A stretch of 64,000 nt of DNA, taken from positions 992,001 through 1,056,000 of the forward strand of contig NZ_JAPPRJ010000001.1 of assembly GCF_026672545.1 (NCBI RefSeq), read 5' to 3'. The notes beneath the pieces were generated by a model. It did no database searches. It saw nothing but the letters and a program-made list of their open reading frames with translations, and was not told the origin of the DNA. This DNA is from Rhizobium sp. SL86. Lineage in GTDB: Bacteria > Pseudomonadota > Alphaproteobacteria > Rhizobiales > Rhizobiaceae. The translations under genes and the position numbers were made by a program. How positions within the stretch are numbered: position 1 is the stretch's first letter; each line of letters begins with the position of its first letter. Shown here one piece after another: positions 17,717 through 26,988 of this stretch.

Positions 17717-17856
17717 TTGCCGTTGGAGACGTTTAGTGCGTCTCGGCGTGTGGCGATCCTCTAAAGCCTCTCGCTTTCGATTGCAAGCGATTTTGCCGCG
17801 CCAATTGTCATTTTGCTGCAATATCTCAACAAGCCATTGAAATATCTTGTGATTTT

Positions 17857-19362
17857 TCAGGCTCTGGCCCGATAGTCCTCCAGCGAGACCGGGCGGTCGG
17901 GAATTTCGATGCGAAATTGCGTGCCGGGACCCGGCTTTTCGACCAGTGCAATCGTGCCGCCATGGGCGAGGATCAACTCCCGCGCAATGGCAAGGCCAAG
18001 GCCGGTGCCGCCGGAGCGTGCCGAGCCCCGGAAGGCGGTAAAGAGGTTCTCCCGCGCCTTGCGCGGCATGCCGGGCCCGTTGTCGTCGATGGTGATGCTG
18101 ACGACGCTGCCGACCCGCTGGGCGGTGACGCTGAGCCGCTTCGGCCCACCCTCTTCCGGCGGCGGGGCCTGCACCAGCGCCTGTACGGCGTTGCGGCAGA
18201 GATTGTGGATGACGCGGAACAGCTGCTCGCCATCCGCATCGATCTCGATGTCCTCGGCCACCTGGTCGACAAAGACGATGCCGGCTTCGGGGTCAAGCGC
18301 GAGGATATCGCGCACGTCCTGGCAAAGGTCCGACAGGCGCACCAGCCGGCGTTTGGGGGCCGCCTCCTCCGCCTGACCATAGGCCAAAACTTCGCTGGTA
18401 TATCCGACCGCACGATCGATCGTGCGCAGGAGTTTGGGCGCGAAGCTGCGCACCATCGGATCGTCGACATCCACAAGCCGGTCCGACATCAGCTGCGCGG
18501 ATGCCAGGATATTGCGCATGTCGTGGTTGATCTTGGAGACGGCCAGGCCGAGATCGGCGAGGTTCTTCTTCTGTTTGAGCGTGCGCTGCAGTTCCATCTG
18601 CATCGATGCCAGATGCTGGCCGGCGACTTCCAGCTCGCCCTTGGCCGCTCCCGGACGGAAGATGCGCTCCGGATCCTCCGGCCGCTCCGAAAACGACTGC
18701 ATGCCATGTGTCAGCCGGCGGATCGGGCCGATCATCATCTTGTTGATCGCCACATAGATCATCACGGCCGTCACAAGCGAGATCAGCAGCGAGATGGCGA
18801 ACATCATCTTCGAAAAGGAGATCATGGCCTTGCGCAGGGCGTCGTCGGTCATGACGAGTTCGATCACCATGTCGGTCTCGCCGATGGGGCCGAAGACGCG
18901 CATCACCCGCCCGCCGCCAAAGACCAGCGTATCGAGCGCATTGCGCATCGAACCAAGCGCCGTCTCCTGGGCAAGGTCGAAGGTCTGGTCGACCTGCGGC
19001 GGCACGTCGATGGCCGCCAGAAGGCGCGAAGTCCCATCCTTGCGGAGCGCCAGCACCTTGGTGCCGGTGGCCAAAAGCGTGTCATCCTGCACGGCACGCG
19101 GCAGTTCGGCGGGCTGCAGGCCGTCGATCACGATGCCGGCAGCGGCGGCCGTGTCCAGCCGATCCCGCAACCAGGTCATGCGCATCACCGAGATGGACGG
19201 GATGAAGATCAGCACTTCGGCGAACATCACGAAGATGACGGTCAGCCACAACAGCCGCCCGGACAATCCCCGGAAGCGTCGGGGCATGCGCGGAAGAGGC
19301 TCCCCTGCCGCTCCCTGCTGGCCGGTTCCGAGGCTTGCGGACATGTCCGCCTCAGTCCTCAT
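17857..19362 (-). CDS. Orphan sensor histidine kinase
   Basis: 501-residue inner-membrane kinase. TM1 at about residues 40-60 (LLWLTVIFVMFAEVLIFIP), a periplasmic sensor loop of about 130 residues, TM2 (FAISLLISLVTAVMIYVAI), HAMP-like linker, then a dimerisation helix with phosphoacceptor His in KINHDMRNILASAQL, and a HATPase_c domain with N box (HNLCRNAVQAL), G1 (DNGPGMP) and G2 (GGTGLGLAI). ATG 19362 follows GGAG at normal spacing. No response regulator gene is adjacent, so its partner is elsewhere. Signal unknown. Confidence 0.9.
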   Translation of the reverse strand: MRTEADMSASLGTGQQGAAGEPLPRMPRRFRGLSGRLLWLTVIFVMFAEVLIFIPSISVMRMTWLRDRLDTAAAAGIVIDGLQPAELPRAVQDDTLLATGTKVLALRKDGTSRLLAAIDVPPQVDQTFDLAQETALGSMRNALDTLVFGGGRVMRVFGPIGETDMVIELVMTDDALRKAMISFSKMMFAISLLISLVTAVMIYVAINKMMIGPIRRLTHGMQSFSERPEDPERIFRPGAAKGELEVAGQHLASMQMELQRTLKQKKNLADLGLAVSKINHDMRNILASAQLMSDRLVDVDDPMVRSFAPKLLRTIDRAVGYTSEVLAYGQAEEAAPKRRLVRLSDLCQDVRDILALDPEAGIVFVDQVAEDIEIDADGEQLFRVIHNLCRNAVQALVQAPPPEEGGPKRLSVTAQRVGSVVSITIDDNGPGMPRKARENLFTAFRGSARSGGTGLGLAIARELILAHGGTIALVEKPGPGTQFRIEIPDRPVSLEDYRARA

Positions 19363-19495
19363 GCGGATCTCCGTTGTTCGCCGCGACACCATGCAGCGGT
19401 TTCGATCACGTCGAAATGATAACGGCGCGCAGAGGCGTTTTCCAGCCTTTGCGCGCCCGTTTTATATTACGTTTCGTTAAGGTGTTTGGATCGCC

Positions 19496-21559
19496 TCAGA
19501 ACTCTTCCCAGTTTTCGCCGCTCGGTGCGATGGCAACGGCAGCGCCGGAGGCAGACAGCGACTTCGCCAGATTGCCGACCATGCGCCGTGCCGGCGATGC
19601 TTTCGGCGCGGATTGGCTATCGGCAAGGCGGGTGCCCGTTGCAGGACGCGCTGGCGCCGTCGCTGCCGGCTGTCGGGTCGCGGCCTGGGGTGCCGGAGCC
19701 GCCTCGCCGATCTTGAAGTGCGACAGCAGCGAGAACAGGGTGGTGGTTTCCTGCGACAACTTGTGGGTTGCAGCCGAGGTTTCCTCCACCATGGCGGCAT
19801 TCCGCTGCGTCACCTGGTCCATCTGGTTGATCGCCGTGTTCACTTCCTGCAGGCCGGTCGCCTGTTCCTTCGCGGCGATGGCGATCGAATGGATGTGATC
19901 ATTGATGCTGAGAACGCGGGTTTCGATCTCGTTCAGCGAGGCGCCCGTTCTCTGGACGAGCTGCACGCCCCCGGCCACCTCTTCACCGGATTTCGTGATC
20001 AGCGCCTTGATGTCCTTGGCCGCGTTGGCGGACCGCTGCGCGAGTTCGCGCACCTCCTGGGCGACGACGGCAAAGCCCTTCCCGGCCTCGCCGGCGCGGG
20101 CGGCTTCAACGCCCGCGTTCAGCGCCAGCAGGTTGGTCTGGAAGGCGATTTCGTCGATCACGTTGATAATCTGGGAGATTTCGCGCGATGCCTGTTCGAT
20201 GCGGCCCATGGCCGCGATGGCATCCCGCACGACGACGCCGGATTGTGCCGCGCTCTGCTTGGCTTCACCCACCATCTCGCGCGCTTCCTGCGCTCTCGAG
20301 GTGGACGTCTTCACCACCGCGGTGATCTGGTCGAGCGCGGCGGATGTTTCTTCCAGGGCCGCCGCCTGCTGCTCGGTGCGGCGCGACAGATCGTCTGCGG
20401 CCAGGCGCAGTTCATTCGAATTGCCATTGATCGAGTTGGTGGCATTGGTCACCTCCTGCATCGTCTGGCGCAGGCCGGTGATCGCCGCGTTGACGTTTTG
20501 CTGCAACTGGGCGAATGCACCGCGGAAATCGCCCGCCATGGTTTCGGTGAGATCACCAATCGCCAGGCGCTGCAGGATCGCCCCGGTCTGCTTCAACCCG
20601 CCGTCGACCGCCTCCAGCAGCTGATCCACGTCGCGGGCGAAATGGTCGAGGCCCGGTTCGTCGAACTGCTTGTTGATACGTGAGGAGAAATCGCCGTTGG
20701 CTGCCGCGGCCATGACGCTGGCCATGCGGCTCTGCAGCTCGTCGCTCTTGGCGCGAAGGATGCTCTCCTGCGCATTCATGCGATTGACCTCCTCGCCGTT
20801 GCGCTTGAAGACTTCCACGGCCGCAGCCATGTCACCGATTTCGTCCGGGCGACCGCGCGCCGGGATGTCGGTCGTGTAATCGCCCGCGGCAAGCCGCTTC
20901 ATGGCGTTCGTCAAATCGATGATCGGATTACTGAGCGAACGGCGGGCAACGGCGGTTCCGACGATCGCACCAGCCGCCACGCCGGCGAGCGTGATGATGG
21001 CAATCAGCCAGAACAGGGTCTGGCCCAGCTCTTCAATGCCGGCCTTCACCGTCTTCAGCTTTTCGAGATCCGCGGCAACGACGGCATCGATCTCGGCCTG
21101 GAAGGCTTTGCGATTGTTCCGGTTCTCCTCGTTGTTGCCCTGCTTGTTGGCAGCCTGCGGACCCTCTTCCTTGCCAAGACGGGCCGTTTCGGTGCGGAAA
21201 GCCCGGAAGTCCTTCGCGCGGGCCAGCATGGCGTCAAAGGCGCCACGCTGTTCCGGCTCAACGAGCGGTCGCCAGCTTGCCATCAGTGCATCCATATCGT
21301 CCAGACTCTTCATCAGACCCTGGCCGAATTTCTGGGTGTCGGCGGCATCCTTGGCAGCATAGATGCCGCGTGAGTCCATCACCACCGCCGTCACCAGACG
21401 GTTGAGGCTTTCTCCCTTGTAGGCGCGTTCAGCCGCCGCGTTCAGGATCTGCAGTCGGTGCGTATATTCCGAGATTGCATAAAGAGAGAGGCCACCCACG
21501 ACCAGAGCGACAAAACTCAGGACTCCGACCAACACTGTAATCTTGCCGCGTATTCTCAT
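19496..21559 (-). CDS. Methyl-accepting chemotaxis protein
   Basis: 687-residue transducer. TM1 at residues 10-30 (VLVGVLSFVALVVGGLSLYA), a helical periplasmic sensor domain of about 150 residues (four-helix-bundle like), TM2 (FWLIAIITLAGVAAGAIVG), two HAMP segments, then the cytoplasmic signalling hairpin with the hallmark tip EIAFQTNLLALNAGVEAARAG. The last five residues are NWEEF, the tether for CheR/CheB, so it should be a high-abundance-type receptor. ATG 21559 follows AAGGAAAG; an upstream in-frame start is rejected as unlike a signal anchor. Stands alone. Confidence 0.95.
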   Translation of the reverse strand: MRIRGKITVLVGVLSFVALVVGGLSLYAISEYTHRLQILNAAAERAYKGESLNRLVTAVVMDSRGIYAAKDAADTQKFGQGLMKSLDDMDALMASWRPLVEPEQRGAFDAMLARAKDFRAFRTETARLGKEEGPQAANKQGNNEENRNNRKAFQAEIDAVVAADLEKLKTVKAGIEELGQTLFWLIAIITLAGVAAGAIVGTAVARRSLSNPIIDLTNAMKRLAAGDYTTDIPARGRPDEIGDMAAAVEVFKRNGEEVNRMNAQESILRAKSDELQSRMASVMAAAANGDFSSRINKQFDEPGLDHFARDVDQLLEAVDGGLKQTGAILQRLAIGDLTETMAGDFRGAFAQLQQNVNAAITGLRQTMQEVTNATNSINGNSNELRLAADDLSRRTEQQAAALEETSAALDQITAVVKTSTSRAQEAREMVGEAKQSAAQSGVVVRDAIAAMGRIEQASREISQIINVIDEIAFQTNLLALNAGVEAARAGEAGKGFAVVAQEVRELAQRSANAAKDIKALITKSGEEVAGGVQLVQRTGASLNEIETRVLSINDHIHSIAIAAKEQATGLQEVNTAINQMDQVTQRNAAMVEETSAATHKLSQETTTLFSLLSHFKIGEAAPAPQAATRQPAATAPARPATGTRLADSQSAPKASPARRMVGNLAKSLSASGAAVAIAPSGENWEEF

Positions 21560-21895
21560 CTGGCTTTCCTTCCCCGCCCCATATGACCTGGTGCGGCTGC
21601 CCACTTCAAATGTCCCATTGATGTCAGGCACTAATTAAGGAAGACTAAAATCACGCTCATAGGTCGGAGGGAGACTCCGGTGGCCGTTGTCGCAGGTGTG
21701 ATGACCTCCTGCACGCCTTGCAAAGCCGGGCTCGATTGACTTTCGCCAGCCATTGCCCTTATAAGCCGCCCCACGTCCGGCTTGCCGGGATTGCCTCCGT
21801 GCGATCTCTTTTTGCCGTAACGTTTTCAAGCAACGCTCTTGCTCCTCGAAACGAGGGCAAATTCAAGAAGGGCCGCACACCGCGGTGTTAAAAAA
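21560..21895. other. Intergenic region between chemoreceptor and rpmH, about 336 bp
   Basis: Divergent spacer. It holds the rpmH promoter (see separate entry) and an untranslated leader of about 125 bp. No coding sequence or other RNA is convincing. Confidence 0.6.
21736..21764 (+). promoter_or_regulatory. Housekeeping promoter of rpmH-rnpA
   Basis: TTGACT, 17-bp spacer, TTATAA. Good sigma-70-type match at the expected distance ahead of a ribosomal protein gene. Confidence 0.65.
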
Positions 21896-22030
21896 ATGAA
21901 GCGTACCTATCAACCGTCCAAGCTTGTTCGCAAGCGCCGTCACGGTTTCCGCGCCCGCATGGCAACGAAGGGTGGCCGCAAGGTTCTGTCCGCCCGTCGC
22001 GCACGTGGCCGCGCTCGTCTGTCGGCGTAA
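21896..22030 (+). CDS. rpmH: Large ribosomal subunit protein bL34
   Basis: 44-residue ribosomal protein starting [18 protein letters not shown] and ending [10 protein letters not shown], matching bL34 over its whole length. Binds 23S rRNA. First of the conserved rpmH-rnpA-yidC cluster; rnpA starts 30 bp after its stop. Confidence 0.98.
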   Translation: MKRTYQPSKLVRKRRHGFRARMATKGGRKVLSARRARGRARLSA

Positions 22031-22060
22031 GGCCGGCACTGCCCGGGGAAGCTGCGGGCG

Positions 22061-22453
22061 ATGACGTCTGAAGACGAAAACGAAAAGACTGTCGGGCGGC
22101 TGAAAAGCCGGCCGCAGTTTCTTGCTGTCCGGGACGGAGAAAAACGCCGCGGGCCGTACTTCCTGGTCGAGGTGCTCGATCGCAAGGAACCCGACACTGC
22201 ACCCCGCGTCGGTTTTACCGTCACGAAAAAGCAGGGCAATGCTGTCGAACGGAACCGGATGAAGCGGCGGCTGCGCGAGTTGGTCAGACAATCCGCCCGG
22301 TTTGCAATGAAAGACGGTCATGACTATGTCATTGTCGCCCGGCGGGAGATGCTGAATACACCCTTTGCCGAACTTGCGGCAGCGCTTTCCGAACGCGTGG
22401 AGAGCAGACCGAAACAGAAGCGGTCCGAGGAGACCCGTTCCAGGAAAGCATGA
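22061..22453 (+). CDS. rnpA: Ribonuclease P protein component
   Basis: 130-residue protein subunit of RNase P, which trims tRNA 5' leaders with the catalytic RNA. The RNR signature is clear in [18 protein letters not shown] (about residues 65-82). N-terminal F-L-V context ([10 protein letters not shown]) and C-terminal [14 protein letters not shown] fit the family. The stop overlaps the yidC start (ATGATG), indicating coupling. Confidence 0.95.
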   Translation: MTSEDENEKTVGRLKSRPQFLAVRDGEKRRGPYFLVEVLDRKEPDTAPRVGFTVTKKQGNAVERNRMKRRLRELVRQSARFAMKDGHDYVIVARREMLNTPFAELAAALSERVESRPKQKRSEETRSRKA

Positions 22454-24261
22454 TGGAAAAGAACCGTAACTATTACATCGCGATTGCGCTTTCGGTGCTG
22501 ATCGTTCTTGCCTGGCAATTCCTCTACATGAACCCGAGGATGGAAGCGCAGCGTCTTGCCGACGAGGCCCGCCGCGCCCAGCAGGAGCAGATGCAGGCGG
22601 CCAATCCGCAGGCAAACCCTGCCGGTCCGACGGCCTCCGGTGAAGTGGCCGGGACCCTGCCGGGCTCCACCCAGGCCCAGGCCGCCGCCAGCCGCGAGCA
22701 GGCGATCGCCAAGTCGCCGCGTGTCGCGATCGACACACCGGCCCTTTCCGGCTCGATCAACCTGACCGGCGCACGCCTCGACGACCTGCACCTGCGCGAA
22801 TACCGCGAGACGGTCGATCCGAAGAGCCCGACCATCACGCTTCTGTCGCCGGCCGATACGCGCGACGGCTACTTCACCGAACTCGGCTTCATTCCCGGCG
22901 AAAATGCCGGCTCCGTTCCAGGCCCCTCCACGGTGTGGACGGTTGCGAGCGGCGATAAGCTGACGCCGCAGACGCCGGTGACGCTGACGTTTACCAACGA
23001 CAAGGGTGTCGTGTTCTCCCGCACCTTCGCGGTGGACGACCACTACATGCTGACCGTGACCGACAAGATCGACAACGTCACCGCAACGCCGGTTTCGCTT
23101 GCGACCTACGGCCGCGTCACGCGCTACAACAAGCCGGAACATGCCTCCGTCTACGTCATCCACGAAGGTTTCCTCGGTGTGCTCGGCGCACAGGGCGGCC
23201 TGACGGAAGAAAGCTACAGCAATGTCGAGAAGGAGCCCTACACCTTCCCGAAGGCAACGGGCGGTTGGCTCGGCATTACCGACAAATACTGGGCAACCAC
23301 GCTCATTCCGCCGCAGACGCTGCCTTATGAAAGCCGTTTCACGCATTTCACCGATGGCCAGCCGCGTTATCAGGCCGACTTCAAGACCGATGCCGTGACG
23401 ATCCAGCCGGGCCAGTCGACGGAACTGAAGAACCTCGTGTTTGCCGGCGCCAAGGAAGTGCCGCTGGTCGATGGTTACGAGCAGTCGCTCGGCATTCCGC
23501 GCTTCGACCTGCTGATCGACTGGGGATGGTTCTATTTCATCACCAAGCCGATGTTTAAGCTGATGGACTTCTTCTTCCGCTACTTCGGCAATTTCGGCGT
23601 CGCCATCCTGTGCACGACGATCGTCGTCAAGGCGATCTTCTTCCCGCTCGCCAGCAAGCAGTATGCCTCGATGGCCGGCATGAAGCGCGTACAGCCGAAG
23701 ATGGAAGAGCTGAAGGCCAAACACGGCGACGACCGCATGGCGCTGCAGCAGGCGATGATGCAGCTCTACAAGGAAGAGAAGATCAACCCGATCGCCGGCT
23801 GCTGGCCGGTGCTCCTGCAGATCCCGGTCTTCTTTGCGCTCTACAAGGTCATCTACGTCACCATCGAAATGCGCCACGCGCCGTTCTTTGGCTGGATCCA
23901 GGACCTTTCCGCGCCGGACCCGACCTCGCTCTTCAACCTGTTCGGTCTTCTGCCCTACGACGTACCGCATGCGCTCTTGATCGGCGTCTGGCCGATCATC
24001 ATGGGCATCACGATGTTCCTGCAGATGCGCATGAACCCGACGCCGCCGGACCCGACGCAGGCGATGATCTTCACCTGGATGCCGCTGGTCTTCACCTTCA
24101 TGCTGGCCTCCTTCCCGGCGGGCCTCGTGATCTACTGGGCCTGGAACAACACGCTGTCGATCACCCAGCAGGCGCTGATCATGAAGCGCCACGGCGCCAA
24201 GATCGAGCTCTTCGACAATCTGAAGGGCCTGTTCCGGCGAAAACCGGCGGAAACAAAATAA
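22453..24261 (+). CDS. yidC: Membrane protein insertase YidC
   Basis: 602-residue Oxa1/YidC insertase of the inner membrane. N-terminal TM (YYIAIALSVLIVLAWQFLYM), a Gln/Ala-rich linker and large periplasmic domain (about residues 30-345), then the insertase core starting WGWFYFITKPMFKLMDFFF with the conserved Arg-groove region and five helices, including LLQIPVFFALYKVIYV. ATG 22453 is taken over 22450 for better spacing from AGGAAAG; the two differ by one Met. Followed by an intrinsic terminator. Confidence 0.97.
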   Translation: MEKNRNYYIAIALSVLIVLAWQFLYMNPRMEAQRLADEARRAQQEQMQAANPQANPAGPTASGEVAGTLPGSTQAQAAASREQAIAKSPRVAIDTPALSGSINLTGARLDDLHLREYRETVDPKSPTITLLSPADTRDGYFTELGFIPGENAGSVPGPSTVWTVASGDKLTPQTPVTLTFTNDKGVVFSRTFAVDDHYMLTVTDKIDNVTATPVSLATYGRVTRYNKPEHASVYVIHEGFLGVLGAQGGLTEESYSNVEKEPYTFPKATGGWLGITDKYWATTLIPPQTLPYESRFTHFTDGQPRYQADFKTDAVTIQPGQSTELKNLVFAGAKEVPLVDGYEQSLGIPRFDLLIDWGWFYFITKPMFKLMDFFFRYFGNFGVAILCTTIVVKAIFFPLASKQYASMAGMKRVQPKMEELKAKHGDDRMALQQAMMQLYKEEKINPIAGCWPVLLQIPVFFALYKVIYVTIEMRHAPFFGWIQDLSAPDPTSLFNLFGLLPYDVPHALLIGVWPIIMGITMFLQMRMNPTPPDPTQAMIFTWMPLVFTFMLASFPAGLVIYWAWNNTLSITQQALIMKRHGAKIELFDNLKGLFRRKPAETK

Positions 24262-24270
24262 CCGACCATC

Positions 24271-24299
24271 GAAGCCCCGCTTGCCGGGGCTTCTTTTTT
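24271..24299 (+). terminator. Intrinsic terminator after yidC
   Basis: GAAGCCCCG-CTTG-CCGGGGCTTC followed by TTTTTT, ten bp after the yidC stop. Ends the rpmH-rnpA-yidC transcript. Confidence 0.92.
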
Positions 24300-24319
24300 G
24301 ATGACGTGGAGGAGCACGC

Positions 24320-25243
24320 ATGACATCGGTCTCAACGGGAGGCACGCCCACTCGCGCCACATCGCTCCTCGGCGTGATGCTTGTCGTGGGATCGGCGATT
24401 GCCTGGAGTTATGGCGGCGCCATCCAGCGTTTCATCGGCGTCGATGACGGCTGGACGCTCGTCTTCTGGCGCTGCCTGTTTGCCGGTGTTTTTCTCCTGT
24501 GTTTCATGCTGCTGCGCGACGGCCCGGCCGGAACGCGGCGGCTGTTTGCCGACATGGGGCGTCCGGGTCTTGCGATTGCGCTTGGTTTTGCCTGCATCTC
24601 AACCTGCTTCGTGATGGCCGTCAGCATGACGCCGGTTGCCAATGTCGTGCTGTTCATGGCGGCGATCCCGTTGTTTGCCGCACTGTTTGCCCGCATCTTC
24701 ATCGGCGAGCCGATCACGGGCATCACCTGGGGCGCGATCCTTGCCGTGCTGATCGGCATCGCCATCATGGTGTCCGGCTCGCTCGGGCCAGGTGCCTCAC
24801 GGCTTGGCCTCCTTCTCGCTGGGGCGATCGCCCTCATCTTCGCCGGCATGACCGTGATCACCCGCAGCCACCCCGGCATTCGGATGACGCCCGCCGCCTG
24901 CGCGGGTTCGCTAATCGCCGCTCTGGTTGCCGCTACGCAAGCCGGTTACCTCTCGGTGTCTTCGGGCGATCTGGCATTGCTCTTTGCCTTCGGCGCACTC
25001 AATCTCGGCCTCGGCATGGCGCTTTACGTGACCGGTGCGCGGATGATCCCTGCGGCGCTTGCCGCCCTTCTCGGAACCCTGGAGATGATCCTTGCACCGC
25101 TGTGGATGGTGCTGTTCCACGGCGAAATCCCCTCCTTGCGCACGGTCGGCGGTGGAACACTGGTGCTTGCCGCCCTCTTCACCTACCTGCTTCATCAGGC
25201 CTACAGGTCCTCGAAAGACGCAAAGACGGCCGCTGTGACTTGA
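24320..25243 (+). CDS. DMT-superfamily transporter (EamA domains)
   Basis: 307 residues with ten predicted helices in two EamA repeats, a drug/metabolite exporter of the inner membrane. Repeat boundaries are visible around GVMLVVGSAIAWSYGGAIQRF and LLLAGAIALIFAGMTVITRS; the second repeat ends LAALLGTLEMILAPLWMVLFHGE. GGAGGAG lies 8 bp before ATG 24320. Lies between the yidC terminator and yihA; yihA follows after 48 bp and may be co-transcribed. Substrate cannot be inferred. Confidence 0.88.
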   Translation: MTSVSTGGTPTRATSLLGVMLVVGSAIAWSYGGAIQRFIGVDDGWTLVFWRCLFAGVFLLCFMLLRDGPAGTRRLFADMGRPGLAIALGFACISTCFVMAVSMTPVANVVLFMAAIPLFAALFARIFIGEPITGITWGAILAVLIGIAIMVSGSLGPGASRLGLLLAGAIALIFAGMTVITRSHPGIRMTPAACAGSLIAALVAATQAGYLSVSSGDLALLFAFGALNLGLGMALYVTGARMIPAALAALLGTLEMILAPLWMVLFHGEIPSLRTVGGGTLVLAALFTYLLHQAYRSSKDAKTAAVT

Positions 25244-25291
25244 CTTGCTGCCCGAAACCCTGAATTCACGAGCCTTGAGAAAGGCCCCGTC

Positions 25292-25951
25292 ATGACCACC
25301 GATACCGCAAAGCCAGACCTGCCGCTCTTCGGCCGCCCGTGGATCTTCATCCGCGGCGTTCCGGCGATGAAGTTCCTGCCGCCGGAAGGACCGCCGGAAG
25401 TGGCGTTTGCCGGACGCTCGAATGTCGGCAAATCGTCGCTGATCAACGCGCTCGTCGGCCACAGGGGGCTTGCCCGCACATCGAACACGCCTGGCCGCAC
25501 GCAGGAACTGAACTTCTTTGTGCCGGACGGATTTTCCGGGGAAGGCGACGACCTGCCGCCGATGGCGCTCGTCGACATGCCGGGTTACGGATACGCCCAG
25601 GCACCGAAGGACCAGGTGGATGCCTGGACCAAGCTCGTCTTCGACTATCTGCGCGGACGTGCGACACTGAAGCGCGTCTATGTCCTGATCGACAGCCGGC
25701 ACGGCATCAAGAAGAACGACGAGGAAGCGCTGGCGCTGCTCGACAAGGCCGCCGTCTCCTACCAGATCGTGCTGACCAAGATCGACAAGATCAAGACGTC
25801 CGCTGTACCGCAACTGATCGCGGAGACCGCGGAGAAGATCCGCAAACGCCCCGCCGCCTATCCCGTCATCCTGTCGACGTCTTCGGAAAAGGGCGACGGC
25901 CTGGATGAGCTTCGCGGCGCAATCTGCGAGACGGTCGGGCGGCCGCTCTGA
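25292..25951 (+). CDS. yihA: Ribosome biogenesis GTP-binding protein YihA/YsxC
   Basis: 219-residue TRAFAC-class GTPase needed for 50S assembly. G1 GRSNVGKSS (about residue 38), G2 Thr in [11 protein letters not shown]3 DMPGYG, G4 TKID, and G5-like STSSEKG near residue 198. Length and order are normal for the EngB family. In rhizobia it follows yidC and precedes argB, as here, although a transporter and an anti-sigma gene are interposed. Confidence 0.95.
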   Translation: MTTDTAKPDLPLFGRPWIFIRGVPAMKFLPPEGPPEVAFAGRSNVGKSSLINALVGHRGLARTSNTPGRTQELNFFVPDGFSGEGDDLPPMALVDMPGYGYAQAPKDQVDAWTKLVFDYLRGRATLKRVYVLIDSRHGIKKNDEEALALLDKAAVSYQIVLTKIDKIKTSAVPQLIAETAEKIRKRPAAYPVILSTSSEKGDGLDELRGAICETVGRPL

Positions 25952-25997
25952 ACCGCATGCCTATCGGGCGGCCGTGCAATGGTCGGCTGGCAGATTT

Positions 25998-26714
25998 CTA
26001 GGGTTTCAACGTGTGGCCGATCGCCAAAACCGGCCCGGACGGTTTGCCGGTCGTTGATCCCCCCGGCGGCTCCAGGCTGACGGACAGCGTTCCGCCGGCG
26101 GCGAGTTGCCCTCGCAGTGCCTGGGGCACGATTACCTCTCCCGTTTCCGGAAGCGTACCGAGCGAGACCGCCGGGTCCGTGCCCTGGCTCAACCACACCT
26201 CAAGCGAATGCGCGCCGCCGCTCTCGGTCGCCACCGGCGTGATCTGCAGGCGGCCAGCCGCCGCATCGTAACGGGCAAGCAGGCCGATATTCTCCGGCGC
26301 TTGCGCCTGCATGCTGGCAAGAACAGGTGGCAGGCCTTGAGGAGAGACCGGTGGCCGCTCGGCAAAAAGGATCGTCCCGACGAGAAGGAAAAAAAGTGCG
26401 AATGAGACCCCACGCCAGAGGCTTGCGGATCGCCAGACTTGCAACGACAGACGATCCTGGCTCACCGAGCGCCGGCCGGCCTCGCCTGCCATGACCGGCA
26501 GCGCGAGCGGAGACGAAAGGAAAGCCTGTTCCTCGTCTTCCAGCGTCGCGAGATTTTCCTGCCAGCGAGCGACGATCGCCGCAAATGCGCGGTCGTGCCG
26601 CAGCCGGGCTTCCACCCGCTCGCGCGCCTCAAGCGACAAGACGCCAAGCACGTATTCGCCTGCCAGCACCTCATCGCGGGAGCGGTCCCCTTCGCTCTGG
26701 TCCGGTTTTGTCAT
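25998..26714 (-). CDS. RskA-type anti-sigma factor, sigma partner absent
   Basis: 238 residues. N-terminal anti-sigma domain with EYVLGVLSLEARERVEARL and the W-x-x-x-L pattern (VARWQENLATL), one TM (RGVSFALFFLLVGTILFAE, about residue 110-130), and a periplasmic RskA domain with the typical HSLEVWLSQ and VSLEPPGGST motifs. Such proteins sequester a cognate ECF sigma factor whose gene normally overlaps just upstream. Here the upstream DNA holds only argB in the opposite direction. ATG 26714 is at the conserved MTKPDQSEGDRSRDEVLAGE; the frame runs open to a GTG at 26912. Confidence 0.85.
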   Translation of the reverse strand: MTKPDQSEGDRSRDEVLAGEYVLGVLSLEARERVEARLRHDRAFAAIVARWQENLATLEDEEQAFLSSPLALPVMAGEAGRRSVSQDRLSLQVWRSASLWRGVSFALFFLLVGTILFAERPPVSPQGLPPVLASMQAQAPENIGLLARYDAAAGRLQITPVATESGGAHSLEVWLSQGTDPAVSLGTLPETGEVIVPQALRGQLAAGGTLSVSLEPPGGSTTGKPSGPVLAIGHTLKP

Positions 26715-26856
26715 CGAAGCGTGCAATCTCTCGGTTAGAGGCCTCATTGCGGGGGCGTCGGTGGCCTTCGGCAACACCGTGCCGCTCGAGATCCGCTCGA
26801 GCGCGACAGCCCGACCAACGTCCTCCCGTGCGGCGTGCCGAGGCAGAATCCAACGC

Positions 26857-26928
26857 TTATCCCCGCCTGTCAATGCGACAGGGCGCACCAACGGCGCAGT
26901 ATGCGGATGCACGAATGTTGCGTGCCAT
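26857..26928 (-). other. Short leader ORF with a strong ribosome binding site, upstream of the anti-sigma gene
   Basis: GGAGGAAATA directly before ATG 26928 is the best Shine-Dalgarno site in the anti-sigma region, yet it opens only a 23-codon frame (MARNIRASAYCAVGAPCRIDRRG). It may be the start of a deleted sigma-factor gene or a regulatory leader; it resembles nothing I recognise. Confidence 0.3.
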
Positions 26929-26988
26929 TATTTCCTCCGTCAAAAACATAGGCTAAAAGGCCGCACCTGAGGTTCCAGAGGTGTGTCG

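Noticed and set aside
17624..17821. 65-codon minus-strand frame across tRNA-Arg
   Set aside because: It covers the tRNA gene itself and its peptide (APVAQLDRAPDYESGGQEF) is the familiar translation of tRNA sequence.
22324..24360. Minus-strand 678-codon frame over yidC
   Set aside because: Antisense shadow of yidC with no motif; yidC and the genes around it are certain.
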